NCBI GenBank assembly: GCA_963698735.1
Contig: CAVOSA010000028.1
Coordinates: 124,001 to 188,000, forward strand
Reading direction: 5' to 3'
DNA length: 64,000 nt
From: RPQJ01 sp963698735
GTDB taxonomy: Bacteria; Pseudomonadota; Gammaproteobacteria; Steroidobacterales; Steroidobacteraceae
Of the stretch, positions 44,856 to 55,200 are shown in pieces. A program made the position numbers and the translations under genes. The first letter of the stretch is position 1, and the number at the start of each line of letters is the position of its first letter. Below the pieces are notes generated by a model that was not told the DNA's origin, did not search any database, and was given only the letters and a program-made list of their open reading frames with translations.

Positions 44856-46172
44856 ATGAGGACCCAGCTGCAGGCGATCGGCGACGCCCTCTCGACCCTG
44901 CAGGAACCCGACAACTTCCTGCAGGTGGCGCTGATCGCGGCTGCCCTGGTGCTCGGCTGGTGGACAGCACGTTTCGCACGGGCACGCATCGTCACCGTAC
45001 CCGAGCCCGAGAACCTCCACGACCGCCTGCGTGAGTTGCTCTACATCGGCGCCCCGCCAGCGCTCACGTTCGCCATCCTGGCTGCGATCGACGGCTTCCT
45101 GCACGCCTTCGGGTTGCAGGCGGGCATGGTCGACGTCGCGGTGCAGCTCATCGGCCTGCTGCTGCTGATCAGGGTCGTCATCTACATCCTGCGGGTGTCG
45201 CTCGGCACGCGCGCGCGACTCAAGGGCTGGGGGCCGGCGATCACGGGCGTGATCTGGCTCTTCCTCGCGCTCCACCTGCTCGGCTGGGGCGACGAGGTCA
45301 TCCGCGTCCTCGACAGCATCGGCATGCAGGCCGGCAAGACGCGCATTTCCGTCTGGTCAGTGATGAAGCTGCTGGTGACGGTCAGCGTGTTCGTGCTGAT
45401 CGCGCTGTGGGCCTCGCGCTGGCTGGAGCGCCACGTGCTCAGGCTCGACGCGCTCGCGCCGACGATGCGCATCGGCATCGCGAAATTCACGCAGGCATTC
45501 CTGGTCGGCCTGTCGGTGCTGGTGGGCCTCAACGCCGCCGGCCTCGACCTCACGACGCTCAACGTGCTCACCGGCGCGATCGGCATCGGCCTCGGCTTCG
45601 GCCTGCAGAGCATCGCGGCCAACTTCGTCAGCGGCTTCGTGCTGCTGATGGACCGTTCGATCAAGCCAGGCGACGTCATCAGCTTCACCGGCACCACGGG
45701 CACGGCGACCGAAGGCTTCGGCTGGGTCGAGGAACTGCGCGGGCGGTACGTCGTCGTGCGCGACCGCGACGGCGTCGAGACGCTGGTTCCGAACCAGAAC
45801 CTGATCACCAACCCCGTGATCAACTGGAGCTACACGGACCCGAAGGTGCGGCTGAAGCTGCCGATCCGTGTCAGCTACAAGGACGACCCGGAGCTCGCGA
45901 TGCAGCTGCTGCTGCAGTCCACCGAGGGCCATCCCCGTATCATCCGCGATCCAGCGCCCGTCGCGCGCCTGATGGGCTTCGGCGACCACGGCATCGAGCT
46001 CGAACTCCGGTTCTGGATTCCGGACCCGCAGGAAGGCGTCAACAACGTGCGATCCGACGTCAATCGCCGCATCTGGAAGCTGTTCAAGGAACACGGCGTG
46101 ACCATACCCGTGGCCCAGCGCGAGATCCGCGTCGAGATGGCGCCCGCCCCTCCGGTCGCGACGCACGACTGA
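44856..46172 (+). CDS. mechanosensitive ion channel, MscS family
   Basis: A 438-residue inner membrane protein with about six N-terminal helices. The pore-lining segment and beta domain have TGAIGIGLGFGLQSIAANFVSG, DRSIKPGD, and LRGRYVVVRDRDGVETLVPN followed by INWSYTDPKVRL. This is the MscS core, preceded by extra helices (MscM/YnaI-like layout). It opens under membrane tension to release solutes on osmotic down-shock. It lies between the DUF465 gene and arfB, 9 bp away, all on the plus strand. Confidence 0.93.
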   Translation: MRTQLQAIGDALSTLQEPDNFLQVALIAAALVLGWWTARFARARIVTVPEPENLHDRLRELLYIGAPPALTFAILAAIDGFLHAFGLQAGMVDVAVQLIGLLLLIRVVIYILRVSLGTRARLKGWGPAITGVIWLFLALHLLGWGDEVIRVLDSIGMQAGKTRISVWSVMKLLVTVSVFVLIALWASRWLERHVLRLDALAPTMRIGIAKFTQAFLVGLSVLVGLNAAGLDLTTLNVLTGAIGIGLGFGLQSIAANFVSGFVLLMDRSIKPGDVISFTGTTGTATEGFGWVEELRGRYVVVRDRDGVETLVPNQNLITNPVINWSYTDPKVRLKLPIRVSYKDDPELAMQLLLQSTEGHPRIIRDPAPVARLMGFGDHGIELELRFWIPDPQEGVNNVRSDVNRRIWKLFKEHGVTIPVAQREIRVEMAPAPPVATHD

Positions 46173-46181
46173 GTCCGCGCG

Positions 46182-46604
46182 GTGCCCGTCGCAATCCAGG
46201 GCTCGTTCGCCATCCCCGACGACCTGCTCGAGTTCCGCGCCGTGCGCGCCTCCGGTCCGGGCGGCCAGAACGTCAACAAGGTGTCGAACGCCGTGGAACT
46301 GCGCTTCGATTCCGCGCGCTGGGACGACTTGTGGCCGAGTGCCCGCGCGCGCCTGAAGCGGCTCGCCGGACGCCGCATGACGGAAGCAGGCCTGATCGTC
46401 ATCGATGCGCAGCGCCTGCGCTCGCTCGAGCAGAATCGCGCCGACGCGCTCGAACGCCTGCGATCGATGGTCGCGGAGGCACTGGTCGAACCAAAACCGC
46501 GCCGCAAGACGAAGCCGACGCGCGCGTCGAAGGTGAAGCGGCTCGAGGGCAAGACGCAGCGCGGCAAGGTCAAGGTACTGCGACGCAAGTCGTACGACGA
46601 GTGA
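46182..46604 (+). CDS. arfB: alternative ribosome-rescue factor ArfB
   Basis: A 140-residue codon-independent peptidyl-tRNA hydrolase that frees stalled ribosomes without tmRNA. The catalytic loop is RASGPGGQNVNKVS with the GGQ tripeptide. The basic C-terminal tail (KPRRKTKPTRASKVKRLEGK) is the part that enters the empty mRNA channel. The length equals E. coli ArfB/YaeJ. GTG start at 46182, 9 bp after the channel gene. Confidence 0.96.
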   Translation: MPVAIQGSFAIPDDLLEFRAVRASGPGGQNVNKVSNAVELRFDSARWDDLWPSARARLKRLAGRRMTEAGLIVIDAQRLRSLEQNRADALERLRSMVAEALVEPKPRRKTKPTRASKVKRLEGKTQRGKVKVLRRKSYDE

Positions 46605-46680
46605 AGGAAGCCGATAGGCGACTGCACGAGTCCCGCGGGACGAGTGAGGAAGCCGGGCGGCGATCGCAGCAGCCCCGCGC

Positions 46681-49140
46681 TCAGCGGTGAACGACCTGCA
46701 GGATGCTGTTGCGGATCTGTTCGTGCAGCACGAGCTGCGCGTCTGCCGCGACGGCCTCGAGCACGGCCGGGTTGAAGACCAGCTTGCCGTCCCCGCCCTC
46801 GTCGACGACGCCGCGCTCGCGCAAGCGCACGACGAAATTTCCGAACAGCGCGCGGTCGAAAAACTCCGGTGAATTGAGCTCGTACAGCATCGCCATGCGC
46901 TGCGCGGTCAGCTGGCACTGCAGCTCGAGCGCCTCCTGGGTCAGCTTGCCGCTGCCGGCACGCAGCAGCAGTGAAATCGCGAGGTAATAGCGCTCGAGGA
47001 TCGGCACGCTGAGCCGTGCCAGCACCGAGAGTTGCACGGCCTCGCTCGACTCGGCCGGCGGCCGGTACCACTCCTTACGGTCTGGCGACGCCGTCAGCAG
47101 GCCGTGGTTGAGCAGGTCCTCGAGCAGTTCGTCCACCACTGCCGGCAGCTCGCTGTCCCGCCAGCGCAGGAAGTATTCATCGGCGACGTAGGGATAGACG
47201 CGCCCCGCGAGGCGCAGCAGGTCGGCGCGCGTGACCGACGCGTTGTTCAGGAACGCGCACGCGAGCAGTGACGGCATCAGCAGCAGGTGCAGGACGTTGT
47301 TGCGGTAGTAGCTCGCGAGCACCGCGTTCGACTCGGTCATGCCGATGACGTCGCCGAGCGGGTGAGCCTGGCGGTAGAGCATGCGCAGGGAATCGCAGTG
47401 CCGGATCATCGACTGGCCGTCGAGCGGCGTGACCCAGACCTGCGGTGAGTACGGCGCCTGCCGCATCAGCGATGCATAGAGCTCGAGCTGCCGCACCAGG
47501 TCGCCCTCCCCCATCCGCTGCCGCGGCGTCGCGAGCAGCACCGTGCCCAGGAGGTTCACCGGCGTGACACAGGCCGCCGCGTTGATGCGCGCCATGATCC
47601 GGTGCGCGAGGTCGGCGCACAACGGCGACAGCCATGCCGGCTTCTCGTCCGTCACCGCCTGCTGCCGGTCCCAGCCGGGCACGTGGTGCGTCAGCAGGTC
47701 GTCGAGCGGCAGCGGCTCGCCAAAACTCACGTACACCTTGCCGAATCGGCTGCGCAACTCGGGCAGCGTCCGCAGCATGCCCAGGATCGATTCCTTTTCC
47801 TTCGGCCGCCCCGAGAGCTCGCCAATGTAGGTGCGCCCTTCGACGAGCCGCTCGTAGCCGATGTAGATCGGCACGAAGACAACCGGCCGCGCAGGATTGC
47901 GCACGTAGGCGCGCACCGTCATCGCGAGCATGCCGGTCTTGGGCTGCAGCAGCCGGCCCGTGCGGCTGCGGCCACCCTCGATGAAGTACTCGATCGAGTG
48001 GCCGCGGGCCATCATGGCGCCGAGGTAGCGCGAGAACACCGCGGAGTACGTCGCATTGCCGCCGAAACTGCGGCGCAGGAAGAACGCCCCGCCACGCCGC
48101 AGGAACGAGCCGATCACCGGCATGTTGAGGTTGATGCCGGCGGCGATGTGCGGGACGGCGTAGCCCTTGTGGTACACGACGTACGACAGCAGCAGATAGT
48201 CCATGTGGCTGCGGTGGCAGGGCACGTAGATGATCTCGCTGCCCTCGTCGACCGATTGCAGGCTCGAGAAATTCGCGAGTTCGACGCCGTCGTAGAGGCG
48301 GTTCCAGAGCCGGCCCAGGGCTCCCGACATGAACACGACGAACGCGTGCGAGTAGTTCGACGCGATTTCGTACACATAGCCGCGCGCCACCTTCAGCGCG
48401 TCGCGACGGGAGAGCTTCTTGTCGCGGATGTCCTGGCGCACGGCATCGCGCACCGCCTGCGTGCGCAGCACTTCAGCCACGATCGTGCGGCGGTGGGAAA
48501 GGTCCGGCCCGATGGTCGCCGCACGCTGGTTGCGGAACTGCACGCGCAGCTGCCGCCACAGCCGGCGCGGTCCCCGCGGCATTCCCCGCGTCTCCGACAA
48601 CGTCGGTTGCAGCGGCAGCGCTTCGCCGAACAGCACCAGCAGGTTGCGGCCGTTGAGCAGCAGCGAGAGCAGCTTGCGGAAGCGGCCGCCGATGTCCCAG
48701 TCCTCGGCCACCAGCAGCCGGAACCACGAGCGCTCGCGGTCAGGCGCGCGGCCCCAGAACAGACTGACGGAGATGATCTCCGGATCGAAGAGGCTGTCGC
48801 TGCCAGCCGCGACCGTGAGCGCGCGCAGGGCTTCGGGCATGCGGCGGTCGATGCGCTGACCGAAGAACCCGGTGCGCCGCTCGAGGAATACCAGGGAATT
48901 CTGCAACACACCCGTTGCACCGACGGGTGCGCGCGGATCGGGCAGGCCGCGCTCATGGCAGACGTACTCGAGCACCGCGAGGTCGACGACGCTGCGCTTC
49001 TCGAGCGCATACACGGTGACACGGCCGGGGTCGAGGCGCGCCTTGACGTCGTCGGGCAGGACGGACGGCCGCACCCAGAGCGCGACGAGCCACCGGGCAA
49101 TCGGCAGGGCCAGCCGCTCGAAGGCGGTGAAATCGCTCAT
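46681..49140 (-). CDS. plsB: glycerol-3-phosphate 1-O-acyltransferase
   Basis: An 819-residue inner membrane enzyme that acylates sn-glycerol-3-phosphate in the first step of phospholipid synthesis. The acyltransferase H-x4-D motif is HRSHMD at about 309-314. GGAFFLRRSFGGNATYSAVF, FIEGGRSRTGRLLQPKTGML and VFVPIYIGYERLVEG are typical blocks II-IV. The length is near E. coli PlsB (807). The ATG at 49138-49140 overlaps the stop of the upstream methyltransferase gene as ATGA. Confidence 0.96.
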   Translation of the reverse strand: MSDFTAFERLALPIARWLVALWVRPSVLPDDVKARLDPGRVTVYALEKRSVVDLAVLEYVCHERGLPDPRAPVGATGVLQNSLVFLERRTGFFGQRIDRRMPEALRALTVAAGSDSLFDPEIISVSLFWGRAPDRERSWFRLLVAEDWDIGGRFRKLLSLLLNGRNLLVLFGEALPLQPTLSETRGMPRGPRRLWRQLRVQFRNQRAATIGPDLSHRRTIVAEVLRTQAVRDAVRQDIRDKKLSRRDALKVARGYVYEIASNYSHAFVVFMSGALGRLWNRLYDGVELANFSSLQSVDEGSEIIYVPCHRSHMDYLLLSYVVYHKGYAVPHIAAGINLNMPVIGSFLRRGGAFFLRRSFGGNATYSAVFSRYLGAMMARGHSIEYFIEGGRSRTGRLLQPKTGMLAMTVRAYVRNPARPVVFVPIYIGYERLVEGRTYIGELSGRPKEKESILGMLRTLPELRSRFGKVYVSFGEPLPLDDLLTHHVPGWDRQQAVTDEKPAWLSPLCADLAHRIMARINAAACVTPVNLLGTVLLATPRQRMGEGDLVRQLELYASLMRQAPYSPQVWVTPLDGQSMIRHCDSLRMLYRQAHPLGDVIGMTESNAVLASYYRNNVLHLLLMPSLLACAFLNNASVTRADLLRLAGRVYPYVADEYFLRWRDSELPAVVDELLEDLLNHGLLTASPDRKEWYRPPAESSEAVQLSVLARLSVPILERYYLAISLLLRAGSGKLTQEALELQCQLTAQRMAMLYELNSPEFFDRALFGNFVVRLRERGVVDEGGDGKLVFNPAVLEAVAADAQLVLHEQIRNSILQVVHR

Positions 49141-49808
49141 CGTGCGGGCAGGCGACCCGTGACGAGCAGGTGCCGGTCAGACACGGTCCTCACGGACAGC
49201 GCCTCGAGGCCATGCGCACGCAGTTGCGCACGGATCTCGTCAGGCTCGAACGCGGCACAGAGCGACGCGAAAAAATCCTGCCGCAGGACCTCGGGCTCGC
49301 CCGCTGCGTACTGCTCGACGATGCCGCGTGCGGCAGCCTGCGACCCGGGCCGGAACAGGTCCATGACCAGCACGGCGGCACCGGGCTTACCGGCCTCGCA
49401 CACCGCGCGCCAGAAGACGCCGGGATCGTGCAGGTGGTGCAGCAGGCTGTTGCTGATGACCGCGTCGTAGCCCGGCAGTGGCAGCGTCGCGCCCGGCAGC
49501 ACGCCCTCGATGAACTGCACGCGACCGCCGAGCCCCGGCGCTTCGTGCAGCCGTTCGCTCGCGAAATGGAGCATGGCGGCCGAGCCATCGATGCCATGCA
49601 CCGTCAGCCCGGTGCGGCGCGTCGCCAGGCGCAGCACTATGTCGCCTGGGCCGCAGCCCAGGTCGAGCACCGAGCCCGTTTGCAGCGTCGGGTACTCCGC
49701 CTCGAAGTAACCGACGAAACGCTCGTTGGGCTCGGCGAAGTCGGCCAGCGCATACGCGCGAGCCTGCTCGGCCTCGTCCATGAGTTCAGGTTCGGGAATG
49801 CGCTGCAT
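49137..49808 (-). CDS. class I SAM-dependent methyltransferase
   Basis: A 223-residue methyltransferase. SAM motif I is GSVLDLGCGPGDIVLRLA. The acidic post-I motif is HGIDGSAAML, and DAVISNSLLHHLHDPGVFW is the motif IV region typical of UbiE/Coq5- and TehB-type enzymes. The substrate is not predictable. Overlap with plsB by 4 bp suggests cotranslation, so a link to lipid or envelope metabolism is possible but not shown. The start at 49806-49808 follows a GGGAGCGAGACG stretch. Confidence 0.85.
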   Translation of the reverse strand: MQRIPEPELMDEAEQARAYALADFAEPNERFVGYFEAEYPTLQTGSVLDLGCGPGDIVLRLATRRTGLTVHGIDGSAAMLHFASERLHEAPGLGGRVQFIEGVLPGATLPLPGYDAVISNSLLHHLHDPGVFWRAVCEAGKPGAAVLVMDLFRPGSQAAARGIVEQYAAGEPEVLRQDFFASLCAAFEPDEIRAQLRAHGLEALSVRTVSDRHLLVTGRLPAR

Positions 49809-49840
49809 CGTCTCGCTCCCGCCGCGGTCGCGGCGCGGGG

Positions 49841-50116
49841 CTAATTGCCGCCCGACTCGTCGCTCGCGTCACCCGTCTGGGCGTCGATCGCCTCGTCGAG
49901 GTCGCGCTTGGCGTCCATGGTCACGCCTTCCACGGCGCGCGCCTTGTCCTGGGTCTGGATCATGTCGTCCAGCACTGTCTTGTCGGTGTCCCGGCCGAGA
50001 GCCTCGGCCTCCGCCTCGTCTTCCGCTTCGGCCGCCGGTTCCGGCGCGGGCGACCCGCACGCAGCGAGCGTTAGCAACGCCAAGGCAACGAGGGGTAATC
50101 TGGCAGCGACAGTCAT
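49841..50116 (-). CDS. small acidic lipoprotein
   Basis: A 91-residue predicted lipoprotein. The signal sequence ends in the lipobox LTLAAC (Cys20), followed by a Pro/Ala/Glu stretch (PAPEPAAEAEDEAEAEA). The rest is hydrophilic and acidic, with a likely helix (DKARAVEGVTMDAKRDLDEA). No Asp at +2 is seen (Cys is followed by Gly), so outer membrane sorting is the default expectation. Function unknown. It lies 32 bp upstream of the methyltransferase gene on the same strand. Confidence 0.75.
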   Translation of the reverse strand: MTVAARLPLVALALLTLAACGSPAPEPAAEAEDEAEAEALGRDTDKTVLDDMIQTQDKARAVEGVTMDAKRDLDEAIDAQTGDASDESGGN

Positions 50117-50172
50117 GATGGTTCCCCCGGGTACAGGCCCTGGCGGGATTCTAGCGCAAGGGAACTGAATCG

Positions 50173-50976
50173 ATGGCAGCGTTCGCGGACCAGGTCGTCG
50201 TCGTCACGGGGGCGTCGGAGGGCATCGGCCGCGCTTTCTGCATCGCGCTTGCCCCGCAGAGGCCGCAGTTGGTGCTCGCTGCGCGCAACCGCGAGCGACT
50301 CGAGTCCCTGGCCGAGGAGTGCCGCAGGCTGGGCGCCCAGGCTCGTGTCGTGCCGACCGACGTGACCGACGAGGACTCCTGCCGAATGCTCATCGACTCG
50401 GCCGTGGCCGCTTTCGGCCGCATCGACGTACTGGTCAACAACGCAGGCGGGACCATGTGGACGCGTCTCGACGAGATCCGCGACCTGTCGATCTTCGAGC
50501 GCCTGATGCGACTCAATTACCTTGGCAGCGTGTACCCGACGTTTCACGCGTTGCCGCACCTGAAGCATTCGCGCGGCAGGATCGTGGCGGTCGCGAGCAT
50601 GGCCGGCCTCATCGGCGTGCCGACGCGCACCGGCTACTCCGCGGCCAAGCACGCGGTCATCGGGTTCTTTGACTCGTTGCGCATCGAACTGCTGGACTCC
50701 GGCGTCTCAGTCACGCTGATCTGCCCTGACTTCGTGGTGTCCGAAATCCACAAGCGCGCGCTCGGTCCGGATGGACGGCCGCTCGGCGAAAACCCGATGG
50801 CGAACTCGAAGATCATGACTGCCGGGCAGTGCGCCGCGCTGATGATTCGCGCCATCGAGCGCAGGGAACGGCTGCTGGTGACCTCGGGACGCGGCCGTCT
50901 TGCGCGCTGGCTGAAAGTACTCGCGCCGGGCGCAATCGACCGGATGGCCGCGAAGGCGATCGCACAGAAGAAATGA
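50173..50976 (+). CDS. short-chain dehydrogenase/reductase
   Basis: A 267-residue NAD(P)-dependent oxidoreductase. The cofactor loop is VTGASEGIGRAF, NNAG follows, and the catalytic set is Ser in VASMAG with YSAAKHAV (Tyr-x3-Lys). ARNRERLESLAEE, with Arg after the second strand, suggests NADPH. The C-terminal RGRLARWLKVLAPGAIDRM is common in SDRs linked to lipids or DltE-like roles. Substrate unknown. It is followed by a 20-bp inverted repeat and a convergent hydrolase gene. Confidence 0.9.
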   Translation: MAAFADQVVVVTGASEGIGRAFCIALAPQRPQLVLAARNRERLESLAEECRRLGAQARVVPTDVTDEDSCRMLIDSAVAAFGRIDVLVNNAGGTMWTRLDEIRDLSIFERLMRLNYLGSVYPTFHALPHLKHSRGRIVAVASMAGLIGVPTRTGYSAAKHAVIGFFDSLRIELLDSGVSVTLICPDFVVSEIHKRALGPDGRPLGENPMANSKIMTAGQCAALMIRAIERRERLLVTSGRGRLARWLKVLAPGAIDRMAAKAIAQKK

Positions 50977-50977
50977 G

Positions 50978-51048
50978 GAAGGGGTCAGGGGTCAGTCGGA
51001 GGTGTCGGTGAACCGGGTGCCACAGCCGCACCTCCGACTGACCCCTGA
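50978..51048. repeat. inverted repeat between convergent genes
   Basis: A perfect 20-bp inverted repeat, arms 50985-51004 and 51029-51048 (TCAGGGGTCAGTCGGAGGTG and its complement), with a 24-nt loop. The arm and its flank (GGAAGGGGTCAGGGGTCAGTCGGAG) resemble the reverse complement of 8912-8935, so it appears related to the element there. No T-tract follows on either strand. Confidence 0.8.
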
Positions 51049-51056
51049 GGCCTGCT

Positions 51057-51569
51057 TCAGAGGAACTCGTCGATCTGGAACAGGAAGTACGCGAAGAAAT
51101 GATTGATCGCGCGAATCTGGTCCAGCAGCTGATGGTCTGAATCGAGGACGTGCAGCGTCGCCTTCTGCTCTTTCGCAAAGCGGATGCTGTTGTCCACCGG
51201 AATCACGTCGTCGCGCCAGCCGTGGACGATCGTCGTCGGGCAGTGGGCAGGCCGCGGACTGATCTTGTCGTAACCCGGCATGTACAGCGCCGGCGCCAGC
51301 AGGAACATGCCGCGAGCCTGCAGCAGCGAAGAACCGGCGACCGAGACGTAGCCTCCCATGCTCGAGCCAACGAGCACCAGCGACCCGCGCAGGTCCTTGC
51401 AGAATGCGAGCAGGCGCGTGACGCGGGCCTGCGGATCGTCGATGCCGCGGTAGTCGACGGATTCGACGTGGAACCCTTCCTCCCGGGCAATCTCGGCCAT
51501 CGCCGCGATCTTGTTGCCCCAGGGTTCGCTGTCCTTGCCGTGGGAGAAGACGACGTAGCGCTCGGTCAT
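51057..51569 (-). CDS. alpha/beta hydrolase (YqiA-like esterase)
   Basis: A 170-residue small alpha/beta-fold hydrolase. Strand 1 is YVVFSHGKDSEPWG, the nucleophile elbow is LVGSSMGGYVS (G-x-S-x-G with Ser near 69), the acid is in VHGWRDDVIP, and the His is in DSDHQLLDQI. It resembles the YqiA/YcfP-type small esterases. Substrate unknown. The ATG at 51567-51569 is the last sensible start. It lies 70 bp downstream of the alkyltransferase-like gene on the same strand. Confidence 0.85.
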   Translation of the reverse strand: MTERYVVFSHGKDSEPWGNKIAAMAEIAREEGFHVESVDYRGIDDPQARVTRLLAFCKDLRGSLVLVGSSMGGYVSVAGSSLLQARGMFLLAPALYMPGYDKISPRPAHCPTTIVHGWRDDVIPVDNSIRFAKEQKATLHVLDSDHQLLDQIRAINHFFAYFLFQIDEFL

Positions 51570-51639
51570 GTGGGGAGTGCTCCAGTCCGCATAAAGCGGA
51601 TGATACGGCTTTCGATGCCGCCGGAACGGGCCTTGAGTC

Positions 51640-52053
51640 TCAATCGCCCCGCGACCACAGCCATTGGTCCAGATCGCCCATCGGCGCGCCCCAGCCGTAG
51701 CGGGCCAGGTCGATGCGCCCACGCGTGACGTCGACGCTTTCGGCTCGCAGCCGGGACAACTGACGATCGCGCGAGGACGACCCGTCCGGGAATGCAATGC
51801 GCCCGCCGGCGGCGACCACACGGTGCCACGGCACGCCGCTGCCCTGCGGCAACCCGGACAACACCTTGCCGATCAGGCGTGCCTGCCGCGGCAGTCCGGC
51901 GCGCGCCGCGACCGACCCATACGTCGTGACCCGGCCCCGCGGGATTTCACGCACGATCGCCAGGATCGCGGCGGTCCGCCGCTCGCGCTCGGCAACGTCG
52001 GCGCGAGGCTTGGACGAAAGCGCGGGCCGGATGCGAACTGCAGGCTTCGGCAT
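51640..52053 (-). CDS. alkyltransferase-like (ATL) protein, MGMT family
   Basis: A 137-residue protein with the MGMT DNA-binding fold: ILAIVREIPRGRVTTYGSVAARAG, ARLIGKVLS, then GVPWHRVVAAGGRIAFPDG. In true O6-methylguanine methyltransferases the active site reads PCHR; here it is PWHR, with Trp replacing the acceptor Cys, as in ATL proteins (E. coli YbaZ, yeast Atl1). ATLs bind O6-alkylguanine and flag it for nucleotide excision repair. The ATG at 52051-52053 was chosen; two more Met codons lie 12-15 bp earlier. Confidence 0.88.
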   Translation of the reverse strand: MPKPAVRIRPALSSKPRADVAERERRTAAILAIVREIPRGRVTTYGSVAARAGLPRQARLIGKVLSGLPQGSGVPWHRVVAAGGRIAFPDGSSSRDRQLSRLRAESVDVTRGRIDLARYGWGAPMGDLDQWLWSRGD

Positions 52054-52237
52054 GATGGCCGACATCATGCCATGCGTCCGGGCGCGGCCCGCCCGGCGCG
52101 CGGTTGTCTGCCAATCTGACAGAATAAGTCGTTGAGTCGCGTGATGTTTCCAACAGTGGCGGCGCGCTCGACAGGCGCGCAATGGCCGCTCACGGCCGGG
52201 TACGCCGCAGGTTTCGCCGCACCGGAGTCGGATTCGA

Positions 52238-55200
52238 TTGCCGAACATTGAAGAACGCGTGACAGACGGCTGGCGGTTCGCGGTGGACCGGGGCGGGACC
52301 TTTACCGACGTCGTCGGCATCACCCCCGACGGGACGCTGTTCACGTGCAAGGTGCTTTCGCACGATCCGCACCAGCCTGGCGACCCGGCGTTGCGTGGAA
52401 TCTCGATGCTGCTCGGGCAGCACGGCGACGCGCACGGCCACCGCGTGGACTCGGTCCGGCTCGGAACCACCGTGGCCACCAACGCGCTGCTCGAACGCAC
52501 GGGCGCGCCGACCCTGCTCGTCACTTCGCAGGGAATGCGGGATGCGCTCCTGATCGGTTACCAGGAACGCCCCGACATCTTCGCGCGCGCGATCCGCCGT
52601 CCGCCGCCCTTGTATCGCGATGTGGCCGAGATCCCCGAGCGCGTCGATGCGGCGGGCTGCGTGCTGACGCCACTCAATGAGGACGCGCTGCGCCGCACCC
52701 TGCGGTCGGCGCGCGAGTCCGGGATCGAAGCGGTGGCGATCGCCTTCCTCCACGGCTTTCGTCATCCAGCGCACGAGGTCCGGGCCGCCGCCATCGCGCG
52801 GGAAGCCGGCTTCGACGAAGTCATCGCCTCGCATGAAGCGGCACCCTTGCTCGGGTACGTGGCCCGCGGCGACACCACGGTGGCCGACGCCTACCTGTCG
52901 CCAGTATTGCTGCGCTATACGCGGGCATTCTGCGCGAGCCTGCGGCTGGCGCACGGGCAGGCCGCCGTCTCGTTCATGCAGAGCAATGGCGGCCTGGTGG
53001 ACGCGGACGGCTTCCGCGGCGTGAACGGCGTGCTGTCCGGGCCCGCGGGCGGCGTCGTGGGCATGATTGCGGCCGGCACGGCGGACGGTGCGCGCCGACT
53101 CATCGGCTTCGACATGGGCGGGACGTCGACAGACGTCAGTCTCTCGACTGGCGCGATCCCGCGGCGCTTCGCCGCCGAGATCGACGGCGTCCGGCTGCAG
53201 ACGCCGCTCGTGGACATCGAGACGATCGCGGCGGGCGGCGGCTCGCTGCTGCGTTTCGCCGATGGCCGCCTGCAGGTCGGTCCTGCCTCGGCGGGCGCCG
53301 ACCCAGGGCCGGCATGCTATCGACGCAACGGACCCGCGACGATCACCGACTGCAACGTCGTGCTCGGACGCATTCCGGCCGAGCGCTTTCCCCATGTCTT
53401 CGGCCCGGCCGGTAACGAGCCGATCGATCCGCTGGCCTCCCGCGCACGCCTCGCCGACCTCGCGACGGCCGCCGGCGACGAGTCCGGGCCCGGCTACACC
53501 GCGGAGACGCTGGCCGATGCCTTCCTGCAGGTGGCCTGCGCTCGCATGGCGAACGCAATTCGCGAACTCGCCTTGCACCACGGCGAGGATCCGGCCCGCT
53601 TCGGGTTGCTGTGTTTCGGCGGCGCCGCGGGCCAGCACGCTTGCACCGTCGCCGAGCTGCTCGGCGCCGGGGAGGTGCTGCTGCATCCGCTCGCCGGCGT
53701 GCTGTCGGCCTATGGCATAGGGCTGACCAGCCGTCGCGCGATCCGGCGGCGCACGGTCGAACGCGCGCTCGACGCAGCCGGCGAAGCGGCCGCGGGACAG
53801 ACGCTCGCGCTGCTGCAAGCGGAAGCACGCGACGACCTCATCCGCCAATCCGTGGCCGCCTCCGACATCGACCTGCAATCCAGCGTGCAGGTGCGCCTCG
53901 CCGGCTCCGACACGACGCTCGAATTGTCCTGGCAGCCGGCGGCGGCTGCGCGCAAGGCGTTTTTCGCGGCACATCGGCAGCTGTATGGTTTCGCCGACGA
54001 GTCCGCAGCGCTGGTCATTGCATCGGTCATGGCCGAGGCCATCGAGCGCATCGAACCCGCTGCACGAACGACTGTCGCCGCAGTCACACGTGATGCTGGC
54101 GCAGCAGCAGCAGCTGCAACCACGAAGGTGTGGATCGATGGCGCCTGGCACGACGTGCCGGTCGTGTTGCGAGAGACACTGCAGCCCGGCATGGCGGTCA
54201 CTGGCCCACTACTCCTGTGCGAGGACGGCGCGACAAGCTGGATCGCGCCCGGCTGGAACGGCAGCGTTGCGCCGAGCGGACTGCTGGCGCTGCGCAGGCA
54301 TGGACCGGCACGGCGCCGGCCAGCAGGAACCAAGGACGCCGAACCCGACCCGATGCGGCTCGAGGTGTTCAACGCGCTGTTCATGCACGTTGCCGAGCAG
54401 ATGGGTGCCGTGCTGCGGCAGACGGCAAGCTCGGTCAACATCAAGGAGCGGCTCGACTTCTCCTGCGCGATCTTCGACGGCGAGGCCAACCTCGTGGCGA
54501 ACGCGCCGCACATGCCGGTCCACCTCGGCTCGATGGGCGCAAGCGTCGCGGCGGTGCTCGAAGCACACGGCCGGGACCTGCGCCCGGGCGACGCCTGCCT
54601 GGTGAATTCGCCCTATGCGGGCGGCACTCACCTCCCGGACATGACGGTCGTTTCGCCGGTCTTCGGCGTGGACGGCAGACGCATCGAGTTCTTTACCGCC
54701 TCGCGCGCGCACCACGCCGACGTCGGCGGCATCACGCCCGGTTCGATGCCGCCGGACAGCCGGGTCATCGGCGAGGAAGGAGCCCTGATCGCGCCGACGC
54801 GCATCATGCGTGACGGCGTGCTCGACGAGGCGCGGCTGCGCGAACTGCTGTGCGGCACTGCGTGGCCGGCCCGCAACTTCTCGCAGAACCTCGCGGACCT
54901 GCGCGCGCAGCTCGCGGCCAACGCGCGAGGCGAGCGCGAACTGCGGCGCGCCGCCGCGGACCACGGTCGCGACACGCTGCTCGCATACATGCGTCACGTG
55001 CAGGACAACGCCGAGCGCTGCGTGCGCCGCGCGATCCAGCGCCTGCGCGACGGGCGCTTCCGCTACGAGATGGACAATGGGCAGGCCATCGCAGTGCGCA
55101 TTGCCGTCGATGCGGCGGCCGGCGCAGCCACGGTGGACTTCAGCGGCACGTCACCGCAGCAGCCGAACAACTTCAACGCGCCGCGCGCAGTGACCATCGC

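Noticed and set aside
50985..51048. Rho-independent terminator for the SDR or esterase gene
   Set aside because: The stem is long and perfect but no T-tract follows on either strand; it is listed as an inverted repeat instead.
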